DNA from: Cryobacterium sp. Y57
GTDB taxonomy: Bacteria; Actinomycetota; Actinomycetes; Actinomycetales; Microbacteriaceae
NCBI RefSeq assembly: GCF_002929505.1
Contig: NZ_PJJL01000071.1
Span: forward strand, 248,001 to 312,000
Length of the DNA stretch: 64,000 nucleotides
Reading direction: 5' to 3'
Below the pieces are notes generated by a model. It saw only the letters and a list, made by a program, of their open reading frames with translations. It ran no database searches and was not told where the DNA came from. Below are positions 1-7,882 of this stretch, one piece after another (within the stretch, counting starts at the first letter, position 1; every line of letters starts with the position of its first letter). The position numbers and the translations under genes were made by a program.

Positions 1-312
1 CGGTCCGGCGCGATCGGCTCGCTGCTACTCGGGGTACCAACCGACACCGGGCTGCGCTACGTGGGCCGGGTCGGCACGGGGTTCGGGGAACGCGACCTGA
101 CCGACATCCGTTCCCGACTGACCGGACTCGTTCAGAAGACCACACCGTTCAGCGACATTTTGCCAACGGATACTCACGGCGCGGTCTGGGTGCGCCCCAC
201 ACTCGTCGCTGAGGTGGAATTCGCCGAGTGGACCGCGACCGCTCGGCTGCGCCAGCCATCCTGGCGGGGGTGGCGCCCCGACAAGACACCCGGTGACATC
301 ACGATCGAGTAG
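1..312 (+). CDS. ATP-dependent DNA ligase, C-terminal part (cut by window edge)
   Basis: Only the last 103 codons are present; the frame is open to base 1, so the gene begins outside the window. The segment reads LGVPTDTGLRYVGRVGTGF, then WVRPTLVAEVEFAEWT and LRQPSWRGWRPDKTP. This is the typical C-terminal OB-fold of ATP-dependent ligases of the LigD/LigC type, which seal nicks and in actinobacteria act in Ku-dependent end joining or backup repair. The catalytic lysine domain would lie upstream and cannot be checked. Whether this is a stand-alone ligase or the end of a multidomain LigD cannot be told. Confidence 0.86.
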   Translation, partial: RSGAIGSLLLGVPTDTGLRYVGRVGTGFGERDLTDIRSRLTGLVQKTTPFSDILPTDTHGAVWVRPTLVAEVEFAEWTATARLRQPSWRGWRPDKTPGDITIE

Positions 313-327
313 TGCCCAGAATTTTCT

Positions 328-744
328 TCAGGCGGGCGTCCCACTGATATTGACCATCCAGGCTGTGCCGAACTTATCGGTCACCATGCCGAAGCTGTCG
401 CCCCAGGGTGCCTTATTGAGTGGCATCATGACGGAGCCGCCATCGATCAGCTTGTCCCAGTACCCGGTGAGTTCGGCCTCGTCCTCGCCGCTGAGGGAGA
501 CGCTGACGCTGCTGCTCGTTGGGACCTCCATGCTCTTGGGGGTGTCGGAGGCCATCAGGGAGAACCCGCTCGTGGTCGTCAGCTCCGAGTGCATGATTTT
601 GTCCTTCTCAGCCGGATCTTCGCTCGCGTCGTATTCCCCGTAAGTGGTGCGAACGATATCGCCCCCGAACACGCTCTGGTAAAAGTCCATCGCCTCGCGG
701 GCGTTGTCGCGAAATCCGAGGTATGGGTTGAGACGACTGCTCAT
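328..744 (-). CDS. VOC-family protein (PhnB/glyoxalase-like)
   Basis: A 138-residue protein that opens with LNPYLGFRDNAREAMDFYQ and has FGGDIV near residue 27, the usual start of PhnB-like VOC proteins. A second half follows with a KAPWGDSFGMVTDKFGTAW segment. Length is normal for the family, whose members bind a small substrate or metal between paired beta-alpha-beta-beta-beta units; many have no known substrate. A GAGGAGAA ribosome site precedes the ATG by about six bases. It converges on the ligase gene with a 15-base gap. Function beyond the fold is not predictable. Confidence 0.85.
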   Translation of the reverse strand: MSSRLNPYLGFRDNAREAMDFYQSVFGGDIVRTTYGEYDASEDPAEKDKIMHSELTTTSGFSLMASDTPKSMEVPTSSSVSVSLSGEDEAELTGYWDKLIDGGSVMMPLNKAPWGDSFGMVTDKFGTAWMVNISGTPA

Positions 745-908
745 GGTTGATTCTCCTCGCTCGTCCGGTGCGTGCTTGTCTATATGGTTCTGTGATTATT
801 ACCTAAATCAGGCATTCGCACGAGCCCTGATCACCACAGGCCGTGAGCCGGGGGCGCAGCCGTTGAGCAGCGCGGAGTGGACGGCAGGAAGACGCGGGCG
901 GGTACAGT

Positions 909-1229
909 ATGGGCATGAAGCTGATCGCCATCGACCCGCCCACCCGCAGCTTTTCGCGCTGGCTGACCGACGAAGAAATCGGGCGGGTACTCGCCCACAA
1001 GCGCGGCTGGCGTCAGGCACCCGATGGCACCGTGTTGGCTGGCAAGATTCGCAAGATGCTGGTCAGCGCCTCGCTTGCGCAACTCGGCGCCGCTTCCGTC
1101 GCGCACGGCTGGGCCAGCCGACCACGGGTCGAGCCAAGCGACGGCAGCGGTCCCACCCACATGATGTGGGGCATCATCGATGCGCGCACCGACGCCGAGA
1201 TCACGGCGGAGTTGCGCGGGGAAGTTTAA
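909..1229 (+). CDS. Conserved hypothetical protein, about 105 aa
   Basis: A short soluble protein with no signal peptide or membrane segment. It begins MKLIAIDPPTRSFSRWLTDE if the second ATG (915) is used; the first ATG at 909 adds two residues. The region upstream has no convincing purine-rich site, so the exact start is open. The middle is basic (KIRKMLVSASLAQLG) and the end acidic. I do not recognise a family. The gene stands 42 bases upstream of the hydroquinone reductase gene on the same strand and could be co-transcribed with it. Confidence 0.6.
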   Translation: MGMKLIAIDPPTRSFSRWLTDEEIGRVLAHKRGWRQAPDGTVLAGKIRKMLVSASLAQLGAASVAHGWASRPRVEPSDGSGPTHMMWGIIDARTDAEITAELRGEV

Positions 1230-1271
1230 ATTGACCCGGACAGTTCGACGCCAGTCGCGTAGCGTGGATGT

Positions 1272-2273
1272 ATGAGCCTCAACCCCAGCTACATCAAGCC
1301 CGGCCTGGACTTCAATCGCGACACCAATTACATCGAGGACCGCATCACCCGGGATGGCCGCGACGGCTGGCCGGTTGAACCGGGCCGCTACCGACTCGTT
1401 GCGGCCCGCGCCTGCCCGTGGGCGAACCGCACTACGATCGTGCGCCGCCTCCTGGGCCTCGAAGGCGTCATTTCTCTCGGCCTACCCGGTCCCACCCATG
1501 ACAAAAACAGCTGGACCTTCGACCTCGACCAGGGTGGGGTCGACCCGGTGCTCGGCATTGAACGCCTGCAGCAGGCGTTCTTCACCCGTTTTGCCGAGTA
1601 CCCGCGCGGCATCACCGTGCCGGCGATCGTCGATGTGCCAAGCGGAAAGGTCGTCACCAATAATTATCCCCAGATCACCCTTGATTTTGAGCTCGAATGG
1701 ACAGACCATCACCGGGCCGGCGCCCCGGACCTCTACCCGGAAACGTTACGGGCCGAAATCGACGAGGTTGCCAACTTGATCTTTCACGACGTGAACAACG
1801 GTGTCTACAAGTGCGGCTTCGCTGGCAGCCAAGAATCGTACGAGCGGGCTTACGACGCCCTCTTCGCCCGGCTGGATTGGCTCGAACAGCGCCTGACAGG
1901 GCAGCGGTATCTTGTGGGCGACACGATCACCGAGGCGGACATCCGCTTGTTTACCACCCTGGCCCGCTTCGACGCGGTATATCACGGGCATTTCAAATGC
2001 AATCGCAACAAGCTCAGCGAGATGCCCGTGCTGTGGGCCTACGCCCGCGACCTGTTTCAGACGCCTGGTTTTGGGGACACGATCGATTTCGAGCAGATCA
2101 AGAGGCACTATTACGTGACCCACGTCGATATCAATCCCAGTGGCATCGTGCCAAAGGGACCGGATGCTGCTGCCTGGCTGGCTCCGCATTCTCGCGCTGA
2201 TCTCGGCGGCCGCCCGTTCGGCGCCGGCACCCCGCCCGAGGCGCCACCGGCCGCTGAACGAATCGTGCGCTGA
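1272..2273 (+). CDS. Glutathionyl-hydroquinone-reductase-like GST (Xi class, YqjG/ECM4)
   Basis: The N-terminal thioredoxin fold carries ARACPWANRTTIVRRLLGLE, the C-P-W-A active site of Xi-class GSTs. It is followed by DKNSWTFD and, further on, an all-helical C-terminal domain (residues ~170-290) with EADIRLFTTLARFDAVY and KCNRNKLSEMPVLWAYARDLF, both signatures of S-glutathionyl-hydroquinone reductases. Family members reduce thiol-conjugated hydroquinones; in actinobacteria, which use mycothiol, the donor is probably mycothiol (inference). The length of 333 aa is normal. The last codons lie inside a 16-bp tandem repeat that also contains the stop codon. Confidence 0.88.
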   Translation: MSLNPSYIKPGLDFNRDTNYIEDRITRDGRDGWPVEPGRYRLVAARACPWANRTTIVRRLLGLEGVISLGLPGPTHDKNSWTFDLDQGGVDPVLGIERLQQAFFTRFAEYPRGITVPAIVDVPSGKVVTNNYPQITLDFELEWTDHHRAGAPDLYPETLRAEIDEVANLIFHDVNNGVYKCGFAGSQESYERAYDALFARLDWLEQRLTGQRYLVGDTITEADIRLFTTLARFDAVYHGHFKCNRNKLSEMPVLWAYARDLFQTPGFGDTIDFEQIKRHYYVTHVDINPSGIVPKGPDAAAWLAPHSRADLGGRPFGAGTPPEAPPAAERIVR

Positions 2274-2290
2274 ACGAATCGTGCGCTGAA
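2253..2290. repeat. 16-bp tandem duplication across a stop codon
   Basis: The unit GCTGAACGAATCGTGC occurs twice in direct succession (2253-2268 and 2269-2284), followed by six bases of a third copy. The stop codon of the GST-like gene (TGA, 2271-2273) lies in the second unit. The extra copy is therefore mostly untranslated and the reading frame is unaffected. Replication slippage is the simplest explanation. Confidence 0.9.
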
Positions 2291-2398
2291 TGATCGCGGG
2301 ACCGTAGCGCCCTGGTTCGTTGGGATTGCTCACCCGGCCATGGTGCGCGCTGAACCGTTGCAGTGACAGCGCACGGTCACCGTTGGCCCGGATAAACG

Positions 2399-2430
2399 CC
2401 TCGCCCACCACGATGACGTGGTGGGCGAGG
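2399..2430. terminator. 14-bp perfect hairpin between convergent genes, no U tract
   Basis: The arms begin CCTCGCCCACCACG and enclose an ATGA tetraloop; all 14 pairs are Watson-Crick. It lies between the converging GST-like gene and aldo/keto reductase gene, where a bidirectional terminator is expected. Neither side has a run of T, so it would be a U-less type of terminator or an mRNA 3-prime-end stabiliser. Confidence 0.55.
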
Positions 2431-2486
2431 TCGAGTGCGGTGATTCACAGCTGGCAGCGTCAGTGTCCGCTGTCGTTCACCAGGGA

Positions 2487-3320
2487 CTACGGAATGTAGT
2501 TGAACTCGTCGGGGTTCGGGCCCGTGCGCTCGTTGCGGTTCAGGGCAGTGATTGCGGCGATATCCGCTTCGGTGAGAACGAAGTCGAACAGGGCGAAGTT
2601 CTCCTCGACTCGGCTGCGGGTAACCGACTTCGGAAAGACGATGTCGCCGCGCTGCAGGTGCCAGCGCAGGGTGACCTGAGCGGCAGACTTACCGAGACGC
2701 TCGGCGATCTCTGTAATCACCGGGTCAGAGAGAACTGCGCCCTGTGCGAGCGGCGACCAGGCCTCGGTTAGGATGCCGTGCTCGGTGTTGAACGCCCGCA
2801 GCGCATCCTGCGTGAGGTACGGGTGCACCTCGATCTGATTGACAGCCGGCACGGTATCGGTCTCATCGAAGAGACGCTGCAGGTGCTCCTGCTGAAAGTT
2901 GCTCACTCCAATGGTGCGTACGCGACCCGAGAGCTGCATTTCCTCCATTGCCTTCCAGGTCTCGACGAAGTCTCCGACGGCCGGGAGCGGCCAGTGGATG
3001 AGAAACAGGTCAAGGTAATCGAAGCCGAGGGCGTCCATGGTGCGATCGAAGGCGGCCAAAGCGTCGGCACGGTCATGGAACCCGTTGTTGAGCTTGCTCG
3101 TGACGTAGATTTCCGACCGGTTCAGCCCCGACTCAGCGACGGCTTCACCGACCTCTTTCTCGTTGCCGTACATCTCGGCCGTGTCAATGTGTCGGTAGCC
3201 GGCCTCAAGAGCGGCAAGAGTCGCCGCCTTGGTCGTCTCCGGCGTGACCTGAAAGGTGCCGAATCCGAGCTGCGGAATCGTTGTGCCGTTATTGAGGGTG
3301 ACAGTGGGGACTGCGGTCAT
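2487..3320 (-). CDS. Aldo/keto reductase (2,5-diketo-D-gluconate reductase type)
   Basis: NADPH-dependent carbonyl reductase with a TIM-barrel fold. It starts VPTVTLNNGTTIPQLGFGTF, and the catalytic tetrad is visible: D46 and Y51 in DTAEMYGNE, K76 in VTSKL and H109 in LFLIHWP. The cofactor-binding end FPKSVTRSRVEENFALFDF is intact and the C-terminus is the usual short loop. At 277 aa it is full length. Members of this group (AKR5-like) reduce aldehydes, methylglyoxal or keto-sugars, so the true substrate is unknown. It is a single gene, converging on the GST-like gene. Confidence 0.92.
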   Translation of the reverse strand: MTAVPTVTLNNGTTIPQLGFGTFQVTPETTKAATLAALEAGYRHIDTAEMYGNEKEVGEAVAESGLNRSEIYVTSKLNNGFHDRADALAAFDRTMDALGFDYLDLFLIHWPLPAVGDFVETWKAMEEMQLSGRVRTIGVSNFQQEHLQRLFDETDTVPAVNQIEVHPYLTQDALRAFNTEHGILTEAWSPLAQGAVLSDPVITEIAERLGKSAAQVTLRWHLQRGDIVFPKSVTRSRVEENFALFDFVLTEADIAAITALNRNERTGPNPDEFNYIP

Positions 3321-3481
3321 GGATGTATCTCCTCGTTCGATATTTGAGTGCGCCGCTAGCTGTCTTGCCGATCACTTTGCCGCTGGTGTTGCCCAGGTAA
3401 AGAACTTGCTCGGTTGCACTAGGAACGTCAGCGGTGTCACGGTGAACGTGCCTGACAGCGTGCACGTTCATCAAAACCAGC

Positions 3482-3652
3482 CTACCGACGGAGATATTCC
3501 GCACGCCTAATGGCCAGGCACACTCCCAGCGCGCACACAGGGTTGGAGTACGGGCGCGCGTTGCCGTCGTGAATCTCATGCGACACCTCGTCGACGGTCA
3601 GCTCCAACGCATCGAACGGATGGCGTTCGCCCGCCCGGTCCGCGCAGCGCAC
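3482..3652 (-). CDS. Possible short protein (56 aa) in an otherwise empty spacer
   Basis: The 400-base spacer 3321-3719 looks empty at first, but the minus strand has a frame open from about 3706 to a TAG at 3482-3484. It reads like protein, with stretches such as HPFDALELTVDEVSHEIHDG and ARPYSNPVCALGVC, and is rich in C or G at third codon positions. The only start candidate is a GTG at 3652 without a clear ribosome site. It could be a real short gene or the tail of a decayed one. I do not recognise the family. Confidence 0.42.
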   Translation of the reverse strand: MRCADRAGERHPFDALELTVDEVSHEIHDGNARPYSNPVCALGVCLAIRRAEYLRR

Positions 3653-3719
3653 ATACGCCGGCTGGAACGGGCATGCGCACGGCAGCTTTCTTCGCAGGTT
3701 GCCGTCCTAGCATCGGATC

Positions 3720-4208
3720 ATGATTGAGCGAGTGCAACGCGAACCCATCCGCCCCGGCCAGGAATCCGTCTGGGACTACCCACGCCCACCCCGCGTCGAA
3801 CATACTGGGGAACACATCACTATCGAACTCGACGGTGTGACCATCGCCGACACGAGGGACGTCGTGCGGGTGCTCGAGACCAGCCATCCACCGGTGTATT
3901 ACCTACCGCGGGGTGCCTTCACGCCGGGCGTGCTTCAACCGGCTGCCGGTCATTCTTATTGCGAGTTCAAGGGCGCTGCCGGGTACCTCTCGGTCGGCTC
4001 CCGCGCCCGGTCCGCCTGGTTTTATCCCACACCAAATGCTGGTTTCGAGTCTCTCACCGACCGCGTCGCTGTCTACCCGGGGGCGATGAACCGATGCACG
4101 GTCGACGGTGAAACGGTGCGCGCACAAGACGGCGACTTTTACGGTGGCTGGATAACCGAAAAAATCGTCGGGCCGTTCAAGGGCGCGGCGGGCACCCTGG
4201 GCTGGTAG
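3720..4208 (+). CDS. DUF427 domain protein
   Basis: A 162-residue soluble protein that is one DUF427 unit: WDYPRPPRVEHTGEHITIEL at the start, RGVVRVLETSHPPVYYLPR-type text around residue 50 (here TRDVVRVLETSHPPVYYLP), then YCEFKGAAGYLSV, VAYYPG-like VAVYPG, and DGDFYGGWITEKIVGPFKG at the end. Such proteins are common in actinobacteria and fungi and have a small beta-tent fold; no enzyme activity is firmly established. The ATG lies about 67 bases from the putative minus-strand short ORF, so the two would share a divergent promoter region. Confidence 0.9.
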   Translation: MIERVQREPIRPGQESVWDYPRPPRVEHTGEHITIELDGVTIADTRDVVRVLETSHPPVYYLPRGAFTPGVLQPAAGHSYCEFKGAAGYLSVGSRARSAWFYPTPNAGFESLTDRVAVYPGAMNRCTVDGETVRAQDGDFYGGWITEKIVGPFKGAAGTLGW

Positions 4209-4306
4209 CCCACGGTTCGACACAATTTCATTGCACGGAATTTCTCCGCTTGGGGTAGCCTTGGACCAGCCAGGCATCCGACGTACTCGAAACTGAAGGA
4301 GTTGCT

Positions 4307-4624
4307 GTGACCCACAACGCCGTAGACGAAGAGATTCTCAAGCAGTGGATCCGTCGCCTCAGTCAAGCACTGCAGATTGTGGACCTCGAGGTAGACAACG
4401 ACCTCGTGCTCACCGTCGCCGATGAAGCCGCCCACGCGGTGAATCCGATGGCCGCCCCGATCACGACGTTCATGGTCGGCTACGCCGCCGGTCTCGCCGC
4501 AGCCGACCCGGCGATGCCCTCACGCACAGCCGTTGCCCGGGCTGTGGATGTGGTCACCGCCGTCTGCCGGCAGCCCGAAAAGGAACACCCCGACGCCACC
4601 GGCTGGGTGAACACCGCGCAGTAG
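4307..4624 (+). CDS. DUF6457 domain protein (molybdopterin-associated)
   Basis: A 105-residue helical protein with a GTG start. WIRRLSQALQ near the start and the segment DEAAHAVNPMAAPITTFMVGYAAGLAA are typical of DUF6457, a small domain often encoded beside, or fused to, molybdenum-cofactor genes in actinobacteria. Here it converges on the molybdopterin oxidoreductase gene with a nine-base gap, which fits that association. An accessory role in Mo-cofactor handling is an inference; no catalytic residue can be pointed out. Confidence 0.75.
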   Translation: MTHNAVDEEILKQWIRRLSQALQIVDLEVDNDLVLTVADEAAHAVNPMAAPITTFMVGYAAGLAAADPAMPSRTAVARAVDVVTAVCRQPEKEHPDATGWVNTAQ

Positions 4625-4633
4625 CGTCACGAT

Positions 4634-6925
4634 TCACACAGCACGCTCCAGTCGAATGATGACAGCCTTCGACACTGGTGTGTTGCTGCCGTCGGCGACA
4701 CTATCGAGCGGCACGAGCACGTTTGCCTCCGGATAGTAGGCGGCGGCGCAACCGCGTGGTGTCGGGTACGCAACCAGCCGATAGCCGCGTAACACCCGGT
4801 CGACGTTGTCGCTGAACTCGCTGTGCACGTCGACCAGATCTCCATCGACGAAACCTAGGGTGAGCAGATCTTTCTTGTTGATGAAGACAACATGGCGACC
4901 CTTCTTAATACCGCGATAGCGGTCATCGAGGCCGTAGATGGTGGTGTTGAACTGGTCGTGACTGCGCAGCGTCTGCAGCACCAGACGCCCGGGCGGTACT
5001 TCAAGATACTCCAGAGTGTTCGTGGTCAGCATGGCCTTGCCGATCGGGGTGTTGAAGGTGCGCGAGTCCCGCGGCCCGTTGGGCAACATGAATCCGCCCT
5101 CCTGCCGGATGCGTTCGTTATAGTTCTCAAATCCCTCGACCACGTGGGCGATGTGCTCGCGGATATGGTCGTAGTCGGCCTCGAATCCGGCCCAGTCGAC
5201 CGCGACCGAGTCGGCGAGCACGGCGCTGGCGAGTCGCGAAATAATCGCGACCTCCGAGAGCAAGTTTGGTGCGACCGGCTTGAGTTTTCCCCACGACGGA
5301 TGCACCGCGCAGACCGTGTCTTCCACGGAAACAAACTGCACCCCGCCAGCCTGCTCGTCGATTTCGGTGCGCCCCAAAGTCGGTAGTATCAGCGCCTCCT
5401 CGCCGGTTACAGCGTGCGAGCGATTCAGTTTGGTGGAGATCTGCACGCTCATCTCGGTGCGTTGCATGGCGGCCTCGGCAATGCCGGTGTCGGACATGGC
5501 GGCAACGAAGTTACCGCCAAGCCCCACCCAGACCTTCACCTTTCCATCGCGCATCGCACGCACTCCGTAGACGGCATCAACGCCGTGCTTGCGTGGCGGG
5601 TCGAAACCGAATTCGGCTTGCAGGGCGTTGAGGAAAGCCGGCGGCATCTGCTCCCAGATGCCCATGGTGCGGTCACCCTGCACGTTGCTGTGGCCGCGAA
5701 TCGGCGAGGCACCGGCACCGGGCTTGCCGATGTTGCCGCGCAGCAGCAGCAGGTTGATGATTTCCTTGACGGTATCGATGCCTTTTTTCTGTTGCGTCAC
5801 CCCCATCGCCCAAGTGATGATCACTCGATCAGCGGCCAGATAGCGTTTGGCTAATTCGTCGATTTGTGCCGCGCGCAAGCCCGTTGCGGCCAACACCATC
5901 CGCTCGTCAAGTTGGGAGAGATGCTGCCGCAGCTCGGTCAGCCCGTGGCAGTGTTCGTCAAGAAACGCTTGATCGAGGACGGTTCCGGGGGCAGCGTCCT
6001 CGGCGTCGAGCACCCGCTTCGAGACGGCCTGCAGCAATGCCATGTCGCCGCCGAGGCGAATTTGCAGAAACTGGTCTGCTATCTCGGTGCCATGGCCAAT
6101 TACCCCGCGCACCCGCTGCGGGTTCTTGTAGCGGCGCAGGCCGGCCTCGGGCAGCGGGTTGATCGCAACGATTTGCGCGCCGGCATCTTTGGCTTCTTCG
6201 AGCGCGGTGAGCATGCGTGGATGGTTGGTTCCGGGGTTTTGGCCGATGATGATGATGAGGTCGGATTTCGCAAAGTCGTCGTAGCTGACCGTGCTCTTGC
6301 CAATGCCGACGGTCATGCCCATGGCCCAGCCGGTGGATTCATGGCACATGTTGGAGCAGTCCGGCAGGTTGTTGGTGCCGTATGCGCGCGCGAACAGTTG
6401 GTAGGCGAATGCGGCCTCGTTGGAGGCGCGACCACTCGTGTAGAAGGCGGCTTGGTCGGGCGAGTCAAGACCGTTGAGTTTGGCGGCGATCATGCGAAAC
6501 GCCTCGGGCCAGCTGACCGGGCGGTAGTGGTCGCTGCCGGCTGGCTTGTAGACGGGTTCGACCAGCCGGCCCTGCATGCCGAGCCAGTACTCACTCTTCT
6601 CTCGCAGGTCGTGCAAGGAATGCTCGGCCCAGAAACTTGTCGAGATGGTGATCGGGGTGGCCTCCCAGGTGACAGCCTTGGCGCCGTTCTCGCAGAACTC
6701 AAAGGCCTTGCGGTGCCCGGGGTCGGGCCAGGCGCAGCTCATGCAGTCGAATCCGTCTTTCTGGTTCATCGCCAGCAGGGCGCGCATTCCCCGCGCAGCG
6801 CCCATCTGTGTGATTGCCGGCTGCATGGAGTGCAGCACGCCCGGTACGCCGGCGGCCCAGGCTTTGGCGTGGGTGACCTCGATGTCGATGTCGGTGACGT
6901 CGTTGATCGGGGGTTCACTGCTCAT
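4634..6925 (-). CDS. FdhF/YdeP-family molybdopterin oxidoreductase
   Basis: A 763-residue molybdopterin-bis-guanine-dinucleotide enzyme. It has three N-terminal cysteines (C61, C64 in CMSCAWPDP, C78), the cofactor-binding stretches IIGQNPGTNHPRML and QQKKGIDTVKEI plus RGNIGKPGAGASPIRGHSN, and a C-terminal MopB-CT domain with HDQFNTTIYGLDDRYRG. This is the FdhF/YdeP group, related to formate dehydrogenase alpha chains; YdeP is linked to acid resistance, but most members have no proven substrate. I chose the ATG at 6925, preceded by GAGAG, rather than an upstream GTG at 7006. It is divergent from the small Cys-rich protein gene. Confidence 0.88.
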   Translation of the reverse strand: MSSEPPINDVTDIDIEVTHAKAWAAGVPGVLHSMQPAITQMGAARGMRALLAMNQKDGFDCMSCAWPDPGHRKAFEFCENGAKAVTWEATPITISTSFWAEHSLHDLREKSEYWLGMQGRLVEPVYKPAGSDHYRPVSWPEAFRMIAAKLNGLDSPDQAAFYTSGRASNEAAFAYQLFARAYGTNNLPDCSNMCHESTGWAMGMTVGIGKSTVSYDDFAKSDLIIIIGQNPGTNHPRMLTALEEAKDAGAQIVAINPLPEAGLRRYKNPQRVRGVIGHGTEIADQFLQIRLGGDMALLQAVSKRVLDAEDAAPGTVLDQAFLDEHCHGLTELRQHLSQLDERMVLAATGLRAAQIDELAKRYLAADRVIITWAMGVTQQKKGIDTVKEIINLLLLRGNIGKPGAGASPIRGHSNVQGDRTMGIWEQMPPAFLNALQAEFGFDPPRKHGVDAVYGVRAMRDGKVKVWVGLGGNFVAAMSDTGIAEAAMQRTEMSVQISTKLNRSHAVTGEEALILPTLGRTEIDEQAGGVQFVSVEDTVCAVHPSWGKLKPVAPNLLSEVAIISRLASAVLADSVAVDWAGFEADYDHIREHIAHVVEGFENYNERIRQEGGFMLPNGPRDSRTFNTPIGKAMLTTNTLEYLEVPPGRLVLQTLRSHDQFNTTIYGLDDRYRGIKKGRHVVFINKKDLLTLGFVDGDLVDVHSEFSDNVDRVLRGYRLVAYPTPRGCAAAYYPEANVLVPLDSVADGSNTPVSKAVIIRLERAV

Positions 6926-7032
6926 GCTGCACCGCTCTCGTTGCGTTATCGCTTCGCCGCCCATACGGTCGACGCTTGCACGATACACCCACGGGGTTGG
7001 AAGCATCCGGTAGTGCTGTGATTATGTCATTA

Positions 7033-7048
7033 ATACCCCCATGGGTAT
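7033..7048. promoter_or_regulatory. CsoR/CstR-like operator overlapping a TATAAT -10 box
   Basis: ATACCC-CCAT-GGGTAT is a perfect 6+6 inverted repeat. It matches the general form of sites bound by CsoR-family repressors (copper- or persulfide-responsive), which are GC tracts flanked by TA-rich ends. A consensus -10 hexamer TATAAT (7048-7053) starts at its last base, and ATGTCA 18 bases upstream could serve as -35, so a bound repressor would block the promoter of the Cys-rich gene. No csoR gene is in the window. Confidence 0.6.
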
Positions 7049-7083
7049 ATAATGGAGGAAATTCCGAACGAAAGGCACCCACC

Positions 7084-7248
7084 ATGTGCAGAGCCGTCAC
7101 CTGCAAGACCTGTCAGAAGACCACCTGGGCCGGGTGCGGCCAGCACGTCGACCAGGTCATGAAGGGTGTTCCACGCGCCCAGCGGTGCGAGGGCCATGCG
7201 CAGGAGAAATCGACCGGCGGTTTCTTCGCACGCCTGCTCGGCCGGTAG
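7084..7248 (+). CDS. Small Cys-rich zinc-ribbon-like protein (54 aa)
   Basis: Too short for most gene finders but well supported. It has a strong promoter with TATAAT 30 bases upstream, an AAAGG ribosome site and an ATG. The sequence MCRAVTCKTCQKTTWAGCGQ continues with H21, then C35 and H38, giving C-x2-C...C-G-Q-H...C-x2-H. This is a compact metal- or thiol-binding layout; near-identical small proteins are common in actinobacteria without known role. The C-terminus GFFARLLGR is amphipathic. Because the operator at 7033 resembles a CsoR/CstR site, a role in copper or sulfane-sulfur stress is a reasonable inference. Confidence 0.8.
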   Translation: MCRAVTCKTCQKTTWAGCGQHVDQVMKGVPRAQRCEGHAQEKSTGGFFARLLGR

Positions 7249-7380
7249 CAGCCGCGCCCAGGAGGCCCGGGTTCACAGTGGCGCCCAGTAACTCGGTCGT
7301 TTCACCCCCGATTCGATGCGCGCACCATAATTGGTGGCGTCCTGGTCAAACGCTCGACTGAACACTTACACTCAAGGCAC

Positions 7381-7848
7381 ATGACTTTTCCGGAAACTGG
7401 CGGGGCCGCAGCGCCCACGCGCCGTTCGCTGCCACGGCTGCTCGGCCGGCTGGCCCTCGGTGCCGTGCTGCTTTTGGCTGGAATCAGCCACCTCACGTTC
7501 AACCGGGAGGCATTCCAGGCTCAGGTTCCGGCGTGGGTTCCGCTAGACGCCGACCTGGTCGTCGTACTCTCCGGAATAGCCGAAATAGTACTGGGAACCG
7601 CGTTGCTCACTTTGCACCGGTGGCGGGTACCCGTCGGCTGGGTCGTCGCCTTGTTCTTCGTGGCAATTTTTCCTGGCAACATCTCCCAGTTCGTCACGGC
7701 AACTGACTCCTTCGGACTGAATTCGGATGTGTCGCGGGGCATCCGCCTCGCCTTTCAGCCACTGCTCGTGCTGTGGGCGCTCTGGGCTACCGATGCATGG
7801 CGAGCCTGGCGCAGCCGCGTTGCGGCCCGGCCTCCGTCACAGCGATAG
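7381..7848 (+). CDS. DoxX-family membrane protein
   Basis: A 155-residue protein with about four membrane segments: LLGRLALGAVLLLAGISHL, ADLVVVLSGIAEIVLGTALL, VGWVVALFFVAIFPGNI and IRLAFQPLLVLWALWAT. The first segment with GISHLTF and the loop FQAQVPAWVP are typical of DoxX/DoxD-like proteins, which in mycobacteria associate with superoxide dismutase and thiosulfate-linked redox defence. It follows the small Cys-rich gene in the same direction after 132 bases. A redox link to that gene is suggestive only. Confidence 0.85.
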   Translation: MTFPETGGAAAPTRRSLPRLLGRLALGAVLLLAGISHLTFNREAFQAQVPAWVPLDADLVVVLSGIAEIVLGTALLTLHRWRVPVGWVVALFFVAIFPGNISQFVTATDSFGLNSDVSRGIRLAFQPLLVLWALWATDAWRAWRSRVAARPPSQR

Positions 7849-7882
7849 CGGGAGTATGCCCGCCATCGATAGTGTGGATCAA

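Noticed and set aside
5864..7021. Long plus-strand frame opposite the molybdopterin oxidoreductase gene
   Set aside because: It is the mirror of a well-supported gene with intact family motifs; the text is Gly/Val/Arg-rich, without family resemblance or ribosome site.
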